From Isosphaeraceae bacterium (GTDB lineage Bacteria > Planctomycetota > Planctomycetia > Isosphaerales > Isosphaeraceae): a stretch of 64,000 nucleotides of DNA. Under the pieces are notes generated by a model. The model saw nothing but the letters and a program-made list of their open reading frames with translations, did not search any database and was not told where the DNA came from. Where the stretch lies: contig BPJS01000001.1 of assembly GCA_026004735.1 (NCBI GenBank), positions 3,669,641-3,733,640 on the forward strand. Reading direction: 5' to 3'. The first letter of the stretch is position 1. Every line of letters begins with the position of its first letter. Shown here piece after piece: positions 41,498-50,730 of the stretch. The position numbers and the translations under genes were made by a program.

Positions 41498-43009
41498 TCA
41501 TCCCGAACCGCCGGGCTCACTCGCCAACCGCGCTTCCAGCAATTCGCCCACCAGCACCGCGTCCGCTTTCCCTCCCGTCGCCTTCATCACCTGACCACGC
41601 AGCCAACCCTTCACCGCTTCCGGCTTCTTCTTGCCGTTCTTCAGATCCTCCAGCGCCTTCGGGTTGGCCGCCAAAATCTCCTCGATCGTCTTCGCCAACG
41701 CCCCCCGGTCCGTCACCATCCCATACCCGCCCGCCGCAATGATCGCCTCCAGCGTCCCCTCTCCCTCCACCAGCTTGCTCAGAATCTCCCTCCCCTGGTT
41801 CGTGTTCACCTGCCGGGTTCGCACCCGGTGCAATAGCTCCGCCAGCACCTCCGCGGCGACCGGAAACTGTCCGATCTCAAGCTTACGTTCCTTGGCAATC
41901 CGCAATACGTCTTGCGTCACCCAGTTCGCCGCCAGCTTACGCACCTCGCCCGGCGCCGACCCATCCCGCGCCAGCAACGCCTCACCGACCGCCTCATAAT
42001 AATCCGCCACCTCCTTGCCCTGCTCGACCAGGACACCGGCATCGTACGCCGAGAGCTGATGCTCCCGCTCAAACCGCTCCCGACGCGCCCGCGGCAACTC
42101 CCCAATCGACCCCCTCACCCGCTCCAACCACGCCGCGTCCACCACCACCGGCACCAGGTCCGGCTCTGGGAAGTACCGATAGTCGGCCGCCGTCTCCTTC
42201 TCTCGTTGCGGCTTCGTCACTCCTTCCTCATCGTCCCACCCACGCGTCTGCTTCGGCGCGTCCTTGATCGTCAGCCCATCAGCCAGCCAGGCCCGATATT
42301 GCCGTTGCCCCTCATACTCGATCGCTCGCTCAACCGATCGAAAACTGTTCAAATTCTTGATCTCGACAATCGGCGTCGCGATCGTTTTGCCTTCCCGCTC
42401 AATGTGAATGTTCACATTCGCATCGCACCTCAGCGACCCTTCCTGCATCTCGCAATCCGAAACCCCTAGATACCGCAGCGTCAACCGCAGCTCCTCCAGA
42501 CAAGCCCGCGCATCCTGCGCCGACCGCAAGTCCGGCTCGGTCACAATCTCCAAAAGCGGAATCCCCGCCCGGTTCAGGTCCACCTCCGACCAGCCCCCGT
42601 TGCCGTGAATCAACTTCCCCGTGTCTTCCTCCAAGTGCACCCGGACTAGCCGACACCTCCCGCCCCCCGTCCCATCCTTGCGCGGCGGTACCTCGAGCCA
42701 ACCCCCTCGGCTGAACGGCAAGTCGTACTGGCTGATCTGATAATTCTTCGGCAAGTCCGGATAGTAGTAATTCTTCCGGTCCCACTTCGTGAACGGCGCG
42801 ATCTCCGCGTTCAACGCCACCGCCGTCTTCAACGCCAACTCAAACGCTCTGCGATTCATCACCGGCAGCGTTCCCGGCAGCCCCAACGACACCGGGTCCG
42901 TCTGCGTGTTCGGCGGCAACCCAAAATCGGTCCCTGACGCCGAAAACATCTTGCTCTCCGTCTGGAGCTGCACATGAATCTCCAGACCAATAATCAACGT
43001 ATAATCCAT
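41498..43009 (-). CDS. gatB: Aspartyl/glutamyl-tRNA amidotransferase subunit B
   Basis: A 503-residue GatB. The start MDYTLIIGLEIHVQLQTESK is typical (ATG at 43009). Later motifs include DLPKNYQISQYDLPF, VHLEEDTGKLIH, DLNRAGIPLLEIVTEPD, CDANVNIHI and VEIKNLNSFRSVERAIEYE; the C-terminal YqeY/helical domain ends in GWLRGQVMKATGGKAD, which binds tRNA. GatB phosphorylates Glu or Asp on mischarged tRNA and transfers ammonia from GatA. It is separated from gatA by about 610 bases of apparently non-coding sequence, which is unusual for gatCAB; a possible promoter lies inside. It is followed closely by the isomerase-like gene. Confidence 0.96.
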   Translation of the reverse strand: MDYTLIIGLEIHVQLQTESKMFSASGTDFGLPPNTQTDPVSLGLPGTLPVMNRRAFELALKTAVALNAEIAPFTKWDRKNYYYPDLPKNYQISQYDLPFSRGGWLEVPPRKDGTGGGRCRLVRVHLEEDTGKLIHGNGGWSEVDLNRAGIPLLEIVTEPDLRSAQDARACLEELRLTLRYLGVSDCEMQEGSLRCDANVNIHIEREGKTIATPIVEIKNLNSFRSVERAIEYEGQRQYRAWLADGLTIKDAPKQTRGWDDEEGVTKPQREKETAADYRYFPEPDLVPVVVDAAWLERVRGSIGELPRARRERFEREHQLSAYDAGVLVEQGKEVADYYEAVGEALLARDGSAPGEVRKLAANWVTQDVLRIAKERKLEIGQFPVAAEVLAELLHRVRTRQVNTNQGREILSKLVEGEGTLEAIIAAGGYGMVTDRGALAKTIEEILAANPKALEDLKNGKKKPEAVKGWLRGQVMKATGGKADAVLVGELLEARLASEPGGSG

Positions 43010-43619
43010 CGCTTGCCGAACCTCACCTGTTCCCAGACGCCGATCACAATCCCACCCGCTTGACCGCCCAACCCCGGTCCGACCTGCCAACGCCCTCGAC
43101 GACTGCCTCCCCCGCTCCTGACACCCCTCTTCGATCGCCTACACCAGCCCTCCCTCCAACCACCCGCCTCCCGCGATCCCCTTCATCATTCAAATCGACT
43201 GACGCCGCCCACCCTCCGCCCATCCGCGAACACAGCACGACGCGAGTCTACATCCGCTGCCTGACCGCCGACAATCGCTCCCCTGGCTCCACCCAACCGC
43301 TCGAACTCGTCACACCCCCTCCAACAAGCCTCCCGCCGGCCTGGACTCCAGCATCCCGACGACCCGCCTGCGCCAACCATTCATACGGACCGCCGCCGAT
43401 CGCGTTCTCCCGGCAACCTCTCAGCCACCCACTCCGCTTGCCCGGTTTCCCCGTTTTGAACCCCCACCCGAACCACCCCCACCCGCCCGACCATCTCGGC
43501 CCTGACCCCTCAACCCTCCGCGATCCCATCCTTGCCGGCCGCTCCCGATCCGCCGCTCGCGCCCAATTTCCCCCGCGCTCCAGACCCACGGCCGCGAACA
43601 GCGCGTCGCTCCGATGGCT
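43010..43619. other. Long gap between gatA and gatB without recognised gene
   Basis: About 610 bases on the gat strand. Frames in this region are short, Arg/Gly/Pro-rich, and differ from coding genes of the window. Apart from the candidate promoter at 43245-43274, nothing is recognised. Confidence 0.5.
43245..43274 (-). promoter_or_regulatory. Candidate sigma-70 promoter upstream of gatB
   Basis: On the minus strand TTGTCG (43269-43274) is followed after 18 bases by TAGACT (43245-43250). The same -10 and spacing occur before the ACT-domain gene. It would start transcription about 230 bases before gatB. Confidence 0.35.
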
Positions 43620-45119
43620 TCACGACGCGAGGTTCGGCCGGCGCTGATGCCAGTCGGTCGCCCGCTCAAACACCCGCGCCGTCCTCAGCAACCGCTCCTC
43701 GGCAAACGCCGGCGCCAAGAGCTGCAACCCGATCGGCAACTGGGCCCGCGTCAGCCCGCACGGGATGCTGATCCCCGCAATCCCGGCCAGGTTCGTCGTC
43801 ACCGTATAAATGTCCGACAGATACATCGCCAGCGGATCCGAAGCCTTCTCGCCAAACCGAAACGCCGGCGTCGGCGACGTCGGCCCCACCAATACATCAA
43901 CCTCGCGAAACGCCGCGTCAAAATCATTACGAATCAGCCGACGGACCTTGAGCGCCTGGTTGTAATACTGATCCGCATAACCCGCTGACAACGCAAACGT
44001 CCCCAACATGATCCGCCGCTTCACCTCCGACCCAAATCCCTCCGACCGGCTGGCCATCATCATCCGGATCAGCGGCGGTATCGACTCCTCTTCGGCCGTC
44101 CGCGGCTCGTAGTTCTCCGCCCGGTGGCCGAAGATCGTCCCGTCATATCGGGCCAGATTGCTGGAACATTCTGCCGGCGCTACGATGTAGTACGCCGGAA
44201 TCCCATACCGCGAGTGCGGGAGCGACACGTCCTTGACGACCGCCCCTGCCGACTCATACACCCGGACCGCCTCCCGCACCGCCGCTTCCACCTCTGCATC
44301 CAGCCCCTCTCCAAAAAACTCCCGCACCAGACCCAGCCGAAGCCCCTCCGGCGCCTCGTCCAATCGCGCAAGGTAGTCCGGCACCGGCTCGTCCACGCTC
44401 GTCGCGTCCGCCGCGTCCCGCCCCGCAATCACCCCCAGTAACAGCGCCGTGTCCCGCACGTCGTGCCCAAACGGCCCAATCTGATCCAGCGAGCTGGCAA
44501 ACGCCACCAACCCGTACCGACTCACCCGCCCATAGGTCGGCTTCAAACCCACGATCCCACACAGCGCCGCCGGCTGGCGAATCGAACCTCCCGTGTCCGA
44601 TCCCACCGCCAACGGCGCCAGATCCGCCGCTACCGCCGCCGCTGAACCCCCCGACGAACCCCCCGGCGTCCGCTCCAGATCCCACGGATTACGACTCGCC
44701 CCGAAAGCGCTATTCTCCGTCGACGAACCCATCGCAAACTCGTCCAGATTCGTCTTCCCGATCAAAATCGCGTCCGCCGCCCGGAGCTTGCCAATCACCG
44801 TCGCCTCAAACGGCGGCCGGTAATTCGCCAGCATCCGGCTCCCACACGTCGTCAGCTCCCCACGCGTGCACAGATTGTCCTTGATCGCGACCGGTATTCC
44901 TGCCAACGCCCCCACCCGTTCCCCGGCCCGTCGCCGTCGATCCACCGCCCGCGCCGCCGCCAACGCCGCATCCGCATCCACGCGCAAAAAGGCCTTCACC
45001 TGTCCATCAAGCCTCTCGATCCGTTCCAGATACGCCCGGCAGATCTCCTCCGCAGTCACACGCCCCGCTTCCTGCTCGGCTAGCAACGACGATGCCGTCG
45101 CCCGCGTCGGATCGATCAT
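43620..45119 (-). CDS. gatA: Aspartyl/glutamyl-tRNA amidotransferase subunit A
   Basis: A 499-residue GatA. The amidase signature is clear: catalytic Lys in [10 protein letters not shown], the Ser-cisSer-Lys triad region [21 protein letters not shown] and [15 protein letters not shown]. Further hallmarks are [20 protein letters not shown] and the C-terminal ISIPCGL. GatA hydrolyses glutamine and channels ammonia to GatB for Gln-tRNA(Gln) and Asn-tRNA(Asn) synthesis. It follows gatC by 33 bases and is probably in one transcript with it. Confidence 0.97.
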   Translation of the reverse strand: MIDPTRATASSLLAEQEAGRVTAEEICRAYLERIERLDGQVKAFLRVDADAALAAARAVDRRRRAGERVGALAGIPVAIKDNLCTRGELTTCGSRMLANYRPPFEATVIGKLRAADAILIGKTNLDEFAMGSSTENSAFGASRNPWDLERTPGGSSGGSAAAVAADLAPLAVGSDTGGSIRQPAALCGIVGLKPTYGRVSRYGLVAFASSLDQIGPFGHDVRDTALLLGVIAGRDAADATSVDEPVPDYLARLDEAPEGLRLGLVREFFGEGLDAEVEAAVREAVRVYESAGAVVKDVSLPHSRYGIPAYYIVAPAECSSNLARYDGTIFGHRAENYEPRTAEEESIPPLIRMMMASRSEGFGSEVKRRIMLGTFALSAGYADQYYNQALKVRRLIRNDFDAAFREVDVLVGPTSPTPAFRFGEKASDPLAMYLSDIYTVTTNLAGIAGISIPCGLTRAQLPIGLQLLAPAFAEERLLRTARVFERATDWHQRRPNLAS

Positions 45120-45152
45120 CGCTCTTGTCCCTCGCCTCGTTCCCCGTTCGCT

Positions 45153-45440
45153 TCACTCCAGAACCACCGGCACCAAAAACGCCTCGTCATTACGCCGCGG
45201 CGCATTGGCCAAAGCCTCCTCCCGATCGAGCGCCGGCTCCCGCTCGTCCTCCCGAAACACATTCCTCACCTCAATCCCATGCGCGAGCGGCTCCACGCCC
45301 GTCGTGTCCAGCTCCTGGAGCTGCGCCACAAACTCGACAATGGCGTTCAACTGCCCCGTGAATCGCTCCAGTTCTTCCGGCTCTAGCCGGAGCCGCGCCA
45401 GGTACGCAACCTTGGCAACGTCCGCTCGCGTCAACGCCAT
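45153..45440 (-). CDS. gatC: Aspartyl/glutamyl-tRNA amidotransferase subunit C
   Basis: A 95-residue GatC, the usual size. Sequence begins MALTRADVAKVAYLARLRLE, continues FTGQLNAIVEFVAQLQELDT and PLAHGIEVRNVFREDE, all typical. GatC holds GatA and GatB together. The ATG at 45440 is preferred over one 10 codons upstream since it matches the family and has GGGAG nearby. It is divergent from glmU. Confidence 0.94.
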   Translation of the reverse strand: MALTRADVAKVAYLARLRLEPEELERFTGQLNAIVEFVAQLQELDTTGVEPLAHGIEVRNVFREDEREPALDREEALANAPRRNDEAFLVPVVLE

Positions 45441-45536
45441 GGCAACTCCCCAACACCTCCCAAGCCTCAATTTTCGGGTCCAGGACGGCTCAGTCTGACA
45501 GATCCCCCCCTACGCCTTCAAGCCACGCCTCTCCCT

Positions 45537-45566
45537 TTGACCCGCCGCGCAGACCCCCCGTAAGAT
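45537..45566 (+). promoter_or_regulatory. Candidate sigma-70 promoter of glmU
   Basis: TTGACC (45537-45542), an 18-base spacer, then TAAGAT (45561-45566), about 44 bases before the glmU ATG. The same -10 hexamer occurs in the tRNA-Asp promoter. A ribosome site AAGGAG follows, 12 bases before the start. Confidence 0.55.
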
Positions 45567-45609
45567 CTCTCCACCAGCTTCGATTCCACGCAAGGAGCAG
45601 ACCGGTCCG

Positions 45610-46884
45610 ATGCAGGCTCCGATCGCCATCATCCTCGCCGCCGGCCACGGCAAACGCATGCTCTCCGACACCGCCAAAGTCCTCCACGAAGTCTGCGGCC
45701 GCCCCATGATCTCCTACGTCGTCGAGGCCGCTCGCCAGGCTGGATGCCGATCCATCCTCGTCGTCGTCGGACATGGCGCCGATCAGGTCCGCTCTCTGCT
45801 CGCCCCCGAGCCAGACATCCATTTCGCCGAACAATCCGCTCAACTCGGCACCGGCGACGCCGTCAAAGCCTGCAAACCCCTGCTCCGCGACTACCACGGT
45901 CCCGCCCTAGTCCTCGTCGGCGACGAACCCCTGCTTCGCCCCGAACCCCTCGCCGAATTGCTCAAACGCCAACACGACGAACACGCCGCCTGCCTCCTCG
46001 GCACCGCACTCGTCGACGACCCAACCGGCTTCGGCCGCATCCTCCGCGACTCCGCTGGCCGCTTCCTCCGCATCGTCGAACAACGCGACTGCACCCCCGA
46101 AGAAGCCGCCATCCGCGAAGTTAACCCAAGCTGCTACGTCTTCGACCTCCCCGGCCTCTGGGACGCCCTCGACCAGCTCCAAACCAACAACGCCCAAGGC
46201 GAATACTACCTCACCGACGCCCCCGCCCTCCTTCAATCGCTCGGCCGCAAGGTCCTCGCCATCCCCTGCCTCCCTCCCGAAGACATCCTCGGCGTCAACA
46301 CCCGACTCCACCTCGCCCAGGCCAACGCCCTCATGCAATCCCGCATCCAAAACCAGCTCATGACCGCCGGCGTCACCATCGTCGATCCCCGCAATACCTA
46401 CATCGACGGCCGCGCTCAGATCGGCCGCGACACCATCATCTGGCCCTTCACCGTCATCTCCGGCACCGCCCGCATCGGCCAACGCTGCCGCATCGGTCCC
46501 TTCACCCACATCCGCGATGGCACCACCCTCGCCGACGACGTCGAACTCGGCGCCTTCGTCGAGGTCAGCCGCAGCCACCTCGAACCCTACGCCCGCGCCC
46601 GACACCTCGCCTACATCGGCGATGCCCACGTCGGTCCCGCCGCCAACTTCGGCGCCGGCGCCGTCATCGCCAACTTCGACGGCGTCGCCAAATCCCGCAC
46701 CCTCATCGAGGCCGAGGCCTTCATTGGCGCCGGCTCGGTCCTGATCGCACCAACCCAAATCGGCTCCGGTGCCACCGTCGGCGCCGGCGCCGTCGTCACC
46801 CGCAACCAGTTCGTTCCCCCCGGCACCACCGTCGTCGGCGTCCCGGCACGCCCCCTCAAACCCACCTCCTCCGCGTCGCCCTGA
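45610..46884 (+). CDS. glmU: Bifunctional GlmU-like uridylyltransferase/acetyltransferase
   Basis: A 424-residue protein. The N-terminal nucleotidyltransferase domain has LAAGHGKRMLSDTAKVLHEV, the UTP site QLGTGDAVKA and GDEPLL, and NAQGEYYLTDAPALL. The C-terminal left-handed beta-helix has repeats such as IGRDTIIWPFTVI and IGQRCRIGPFTHIRDG, then the acetyltransferase region ARHLAYIGDAHVGPAANFGAG, with the catalytic His kept. The block that in E. coli GlmU reads VEMKKAR (Lys351) is VEVSRSH here, so a phosphate-binding Lys is lost, and the C-terminal tail is shorter than usual. It makes UDP-GlcNAc from GlcN-1-P if both activities remain; the first is safer. Confidence 0.88.
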   Translation: MQAPIAIILAAGHGKRMLSDTAKVLHEVCGRPMISYVVEAARQAGCRSILVVVGHGADQVRSLLAPEPDIHFAEQSAQLGTGDAVKACKPLLRDYHGPALVLVGDEPLLRPEPLAELLKRQHDEHAACLLGTALVDDPTGFGRILRDSAGRFLRIVEQRDCTPEEAAIREVNPSCYVFDLPGLWDALDQLQTNNAQGEYYLTDAPALLQSLGRKVLAIPCLPPEDILGVNTRLHLAQANALMQSRIQNQLMTAGVTIVDPRNTYIDGRAQIGRDTIIWPFTVISGTARIGQRCRIGPFTHIRDGTTLADDVELGAFVEVSRSHLEPYARARHLAYIGDAHVGPAANFGAGAVIANFDGVAKSRTLIEAEAFIGAGSVLIAPTQIGSGATVGAGAVVTRNQFVPPGTTVVGVPARPLKPTSSASP

Positions 46885-46896
46885 CCTCGTCCCCCT

Positions 46897-47595
46897 TCAC
46901 AAAAACTCCCACCGCCCCGTTCCCAATACGATCGCTCCCAACGTCGCATTCGCCGCCGCGTGGCTCACCACGCACACCAGGACACTCCGCGTCCACGCCA
47001 GCAACCACGCCCACAGCAGCCCCGTGATCAGCGCCGGCAGCCATTCCGGATGGCCCAGCGCAAACAACGCCGACGTCCCCGCCGCCGCCCCCAGCGTCAC
47101 CCGCCCGATCGGCACCTCCCAAAATTCCGGCTTGATCAGCCATCGGATCAAAAACGACCGCCAAAACAGCTCCTCGATCAACGGCACCACCACCACCAGC
47201 CCCAAGCCGCGCACCACAAGAAAGACCCCTCGCTCGACCACCCCCAGCCCCGTCGGATCGTACGCCGACCGCTCCCCCAACCACGCAAACCGCGGATAAT
47301 ACGGATCCAGCCCAACCCAGAACACTCCCACCAAGACCCCCAGCACCACCCCCCACACCACCGCCGCCGGCTTCTCCGGCCAGGCCAGATCACGCCACGT
47401 TCCACGACACATCCACGCCACCACCCCCACCACCCCAATCTTGGCCGCGTAAATCCAAGGATAAAGCTGCCGACCCGACTCCGTCGTCGTCGGCGCTATC
47501 TGCCCCTCGAGCGCCGTCAACACCCCAAACACCCCCATCGGCGCCACGTACGGCAACCACCGCCAACCCGCCGCCCCCTCGCCCTCAACACGCAT
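46897..47595 (-). CDS. CAAX prenyl protease-related membrane protein (exosortase-associated type)
   Basis: A 232-residue CPBP intramembrane protease with about six membrane segments. Active-site residues are present: E141, E142 and R146 in LIEELFWRSFLIRW, H182 in FALGHPEW, and H212 and N216 in SHAAANATLG; it ends in GTGRWEFL. This pattern resembles the pepcterm-type subfamily (TIGR03008) that travels with exosortase/PEP-CTERM systems, although no exosortase or PEP-CTERM protein is in the window. The ATG at 47595 is used; a GTG 21 bases upstream is possible. It is convergent with glmU. Confidence 0.85.
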   Translation of the reverse strand: MRVEGEGAAGWRWLPYVAPMGVFGVLTALEGQIAPTTTESGRQLYPWIYAAKIGVVGVVAWMCRGTWRDLAWPEKPAAVVWGVVLGVLVGVFWVGLDPYYPRFAWLGERSAYDPTGLGVVERGVFLVVRGLGLVVVVPLIEELFWRSFLIRWLIKPEFWEVPIGRVTLGAAAGTSALFALGHPEWLPALITGLLWAWLLAWTRSVLVCVVSHAAANATLGAIVLGTGRWEFL

Positions 47596-47709
47596 CAGCC
47601 ACCCCCGGCGAATCACTGCGTCGTTCCACCCCGACTTCCCCAGAGCCGCGGCCGCCCAAGCCGACCCTCAAACCTCAGCCCCGAGCCTCACAGCCTCCCC
47701 ACTCCGCCA

Positions 47710-49698
47710 TCACTCCGGCCGCCGCGACCGCCCGGCCGGCTCACCCATCCCAGGCCCACGCGGCCGCTGCGGAATCAGCTCGTCCAAGCCCACTTCCCAC
47801 TGCATGGCCCCGATGGCCACCAACACCATCCGCCGCCGGAGATCAACCTTCACCACCCGCCCAGGCCGGTCATAACCAAACCGAGGCACCACCACCCGAT
47901 CCCCAGGCTCCAGATGCTGCCGTGCCTCGGCCATCCGCGCCTCGTGCTCCGCCTGCTCATGCAAATCCGCCAGCTTCTGGGCCAGCGCCTCGCGCACCCG
48001 CCGCGCCTCGGCTTCCTCGGCGACCGCCGCCTCGCGCGCCGCTTCGGCCTCCCGCCTCAACCGCTGCACGACATCCCACTCCGCCATTTCCGGACCCCGC
48101 GACCGCTCCATGTACCTCACCGCCCGGTCCACCACGTGCTCCGGCAACGCCAGCCGCCGCGCAATCGCCAGCGCGTTCGACTGACCCACATCCCCCTGCC
48201 TCAACCGGTACAACGGCCGCAAACTCTCCAGATCAAACTCGACCGCCGCATTCTCCGCCCGCGGGTTGTGAAACGCATACGACTTCAGATCGCCCAGGTG
48301 CGTCGTCACCACCGCCAGACACCCAATCGAATCCAGCTCATCGAGCAGCGACCGACCCAATGCCGCCCCCTCCACCGGATCGGTCCCCGCCCCTAGCTCA
48401 TCGATCAACACCAGAGACCGCGCCGTCGCCCGACCCAAGATCTCCACCATCCGCTTCACATGCGCCGAAAACGTCGACAACGACTGCTCGATCGACTGCT
48501 CGTCCCCAATGTCCGCCATCACGTCATCGAAGATCGGTAGCCGCGACCCCGCCCGCGCCGGCACGTGCAAGCCCGACTGAGCCATCGCCGCCAACAATCC
48601 AATCGTCTTCAACGCGACCGTCTTCCCGCCCGTATTCGGCCCCGTCACGATCAGCATCGACACTGGTTCCCCCAACCGGACGTCGATCGGCACCACCTCA
48701 CCCCGCTCCTTGGTTTCGCCCAAATCTCCTCCTTCCGCGGCCCGCCCCGCCCGCGCTCGAAACAGTTCTTCGAGCAGCGGATGCCGTGCCTCTCGCAGCA
48801 CGAGCCCGCCCCCCACCCCGACCTCCGGCTCACTCATCCCATAATCCACACTCCACCTCGCCCGCGCCTGAATCAGATCCAACCGACCAACTGCCTCCAG
48901 ACTCGCCAACAACCCCGTCGCTTCCTGACCCACCTGCGCGCTCAGCCACCGCAAAATCCGCCGGACCTCCTTCTGCTCGCGCGACCTCTGGTAAACAAGC
49001 TGCGCCGATTGATCGGCGATCGCCTGCGGCTCCACATAGACCGTCTCCTGGCTGGCGCTCGTCCGGTGCACCGAGCCAGCCATCTCTCCGCGAAACTCCC
49101 GCGCGACCGGCAACACATAGTGATGCCCGACCATCGTGAAATTCGCATACCGCAAGATCCGCCGAACCTCCGGCGATCGCAGCATCTGCCGCAGCGTCTC
49201 CTGGATCCGCGACTCGATCCGCACAATCTCTCGGCGAATCTCCATCAGCCGCCGACTCGCCGAATCCAGAACCTGGCCCCGCGCATCCAGACAACCCTCG
49301 ATCGCCTGCACCAGCCCCGTATACTCCCAGATCTCCCCGGCCAAGCCACCCAGCCGCGGAAACTGCTCCCCAACCCGATCCAACCACCGCCGCACATCTC
49401 CCAAGCTACGCAAGACAACCGCCAACTCCGCCAGTTCCTCCGCCTCCAGCACTCCACCGATCGCCGCCCGCCTTACCTCCGGACGCACATCCGCCAACCC
49501 CCCCAGCGGCGGACCCAGCCCCGACCGCAGCGCCTCGACCATCTCCGTCGTCAACGCCTGCTCGGCCCGAACCCACCCCAGATCCGTCTGCGGCTCAATC
49601 AGCCCCGCCGCCCATCGCCCCAACGCCGACACCGCATACCGCGCCACCAGCGCGCGCACTTTGGAAAACTCGATCAGCTCCAGCGTGTGGCTGTCCAT
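47710..49698 (-). CDS. mutS2: MutS2-family ATPase without Smr domain
   Basis: A 662-residue MutS2. The N-terminus is MDSHTLELIEFSKVRALVAR. The core lever/clamp region is helical. The ATPase has Walker A GPNTGGKTVALKTIGLLAAM at about residue 350, ADIGDEQSIEQSLSTFSAH, and Walker B SLVLIDELGAGTDPVEG. After a coiled coil (about 500-570) comes a KOW-like segment LEPGDRVVVPRFGYDRPGRV, and the protein ends soon after, without the Smr endonuclease domain of the usual 780-residue MutS2. MutS2 is implicated in suppressing recombination and in rescuing collided ribosomes; a Smr-less form could keep only ATPase-linked binding. Confidence 0.93.
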   Translation of the reverse strand: MDSHTLELIEFSKVRALVARYAVSALGRWAAGLIEPQTDLGWVRAEQALTTEMVEALRSGLGPPLGGLADVRPEVRRAAIGGVLEAEELAELAVVLRSLGDVRRWLDRVGEQFPRLGGLAGEIWEYTGLVQAIEGCLDARGQVLDSASRRLMEIRREIVRIESRIQETLRQMLRSPEVRRILRYANFTMVGHHYVLPVAREFRGEMAGSVHRTSASQETVYVEPQAIADQSAQLVYQRSREQKEVRRILRWLSAQVGQEATGLLASLEAVGRLDLIQARARWSVDYGMSEPEVGVGGGLVLREARHPLLEELFRARAGRAAEGGDLGETKERGEVVPIDVRLGEPVSMLIVTGPNTGGKTVALKTIGLLAAMAQSGLHVPARAGSRLPIFDDVMADIGDEQSIEQSLSTFSAHVKRMVEILGRATARSLVLIDELGAGTDPVEGAALGRSLLDELDSIGCLAVVTTHLGDLKSYAFHNPRAENAAVEFDLESLRPLYRLRQGDVGQSNALAIARRLALPEHVVDRAVRYMERSRGPEMAEWDVVQRLRREAEAAREAAVAEEAEARRVREALAQKLADLHEQAEHEARMAEARQHLEPGDRVVVPRFGYDRPGRVVKVDLRRRMVLVAIGAMQWEVGLDELIPQRPRGPGMGEPAGRSRRPE

Positions 49699-49831
49699 CA
49701 ACCCACCGCCACTTGGCGGACCACCCATCCCAATCTCACAGCTTCATCCCCCCGCACCTTCCCCGCTCAGGAGCGCGCCGCGCGGCCGTCGCTCCCATTC
49801 TCGCCCCACCGGCAAGCCCCCTCCCCGCTGC

Positions 49832-50551
49832 TCATCCCCCTGAGCCGTTCGGCGCGGATTCTCCAACCGCTCTTCTCAGCTCCTCCGGACTCGCCCCACG
49901 CTCGGCCGCCTTCGCCCCCACCAGCTCCCGCCACGGCCCCGCCTCGGGTCCCAGATCCTTCCCGATCAACCGCTGCAACGACTGATACGACGCCAACCGT
50001 ATCCCAGGATCCGGATTCTCCATCCCGTCCACCAACACTTCGAGAATCCGAACGTCCTCGATCGGCATCGACCCCAACGCCTCAATCGCCGCAATCCGCG
50101 TATCGCTGTCGCTATCCGCGGCCATCACCCGCGCCAACACCAACGCGTCCGACGGATCGCCAATCTTCCCTAAGGCCCGACACGCCGCCGCCCGAATCAA
50201 CGGCTCAGCCTCGTCGCACGCCTTACGCAGCGCCTCGCGTCCCTCCGGTCGCCTCAGTTCCCCCAGCGTCCGGCAAATGACCGCCCGCGTCACCAGCGGC
50301 TCCTTACGGGCCACCAACCGCGCCGCCAGCTCCCGCGCCGCCTCCGCCTTCTGCCCCTCATCGTCGTAACAGTTCGGATCCGCCAGTCGCGCATACGCCG
50401 CGTGCCGCACATTCGGGTCGTTGCTCTCCCGAACCCTCAATAGAAAGCTCGATGCCGTCGTCCCGATCCCCCCCGCGCAGCCATTGAGCCCAATCACCAG
50501 CCCACACGCCACAACCCCCACCCCAAGCACTCGCGCCATGCCCACGTCCAT
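49832..50551 (-). CDS. HEAT-repeat lipoprotein
   Basis: A 239-residue protein (ATG at 50551; 50539 also in frame) with a lipoprotein signal: a hydrophobic stretch followed by GLNGC, an acceptable lipobox. The mature part consists of HEAT-like repeats: NDPNVRHAAYARLADPNCYD, PLVTRAVICRTLGELRRPEG, PLIRAAACRALGKIGDPSDA, SDTRIAAIEALGSMPIEDV, PGIRLASYQSLQRLIGKDLG. Such proteins act as scaffolds. The anchoring membrane is not determined. It is divergent from the asparaginase gene, with no operon partner. Confidence 0.85.
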   Translation of the reverse strand: MDVGMARVLGVGVVACGLVIGLNGCAGGIGTTASSFLLRVRESNDPNVRHAAYARLADPNCYDDEGQKAEAARELAARLVARKEPLVTRAVICRTLGELRRPEGREALRKACDEAEPLIRAAACRALGKIGDPSDALVLARVMAADSDSDTRIAAIEALGSMPIEDVRILEVLVDGMENPDPGIRLASYQSLQRLIGKDLGPEAGPWRELVGAKAAERGASPEELRRAVGESAPNGSGG

Positions 50552-50730
50552 GCCAGGCCCTTTCCCATCTGCGCTCTGTCGCCACCTGCCCCACCGCGAG
50601 CCGATCATAGCCCAGCCCGCCCTGGCTGCGAAGTCCAACAGCCAGCTCCACTGCCTCGTGGAGCCTGCCCGCGGACCCCGCTATCCTCGTCCCCAGCAAC
50701 TCCCTCCCGGACCCACCGGAGCCTGACCCC

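Noticed and set aside
43060..43647. Plus-strand frame of 195 codons in the gatA-gatB gap
   Set aside because: Pro/Arg/Ser-rich, no motif, and its composition differs from coding genes here.
48565..50280. Plus-strand frame of 571 codons, and the similar one at 46960-48396
   Set aside because: Both lie opposite mutS2 and neighbours and have Arg/His/Pro-rich low-complexity products.
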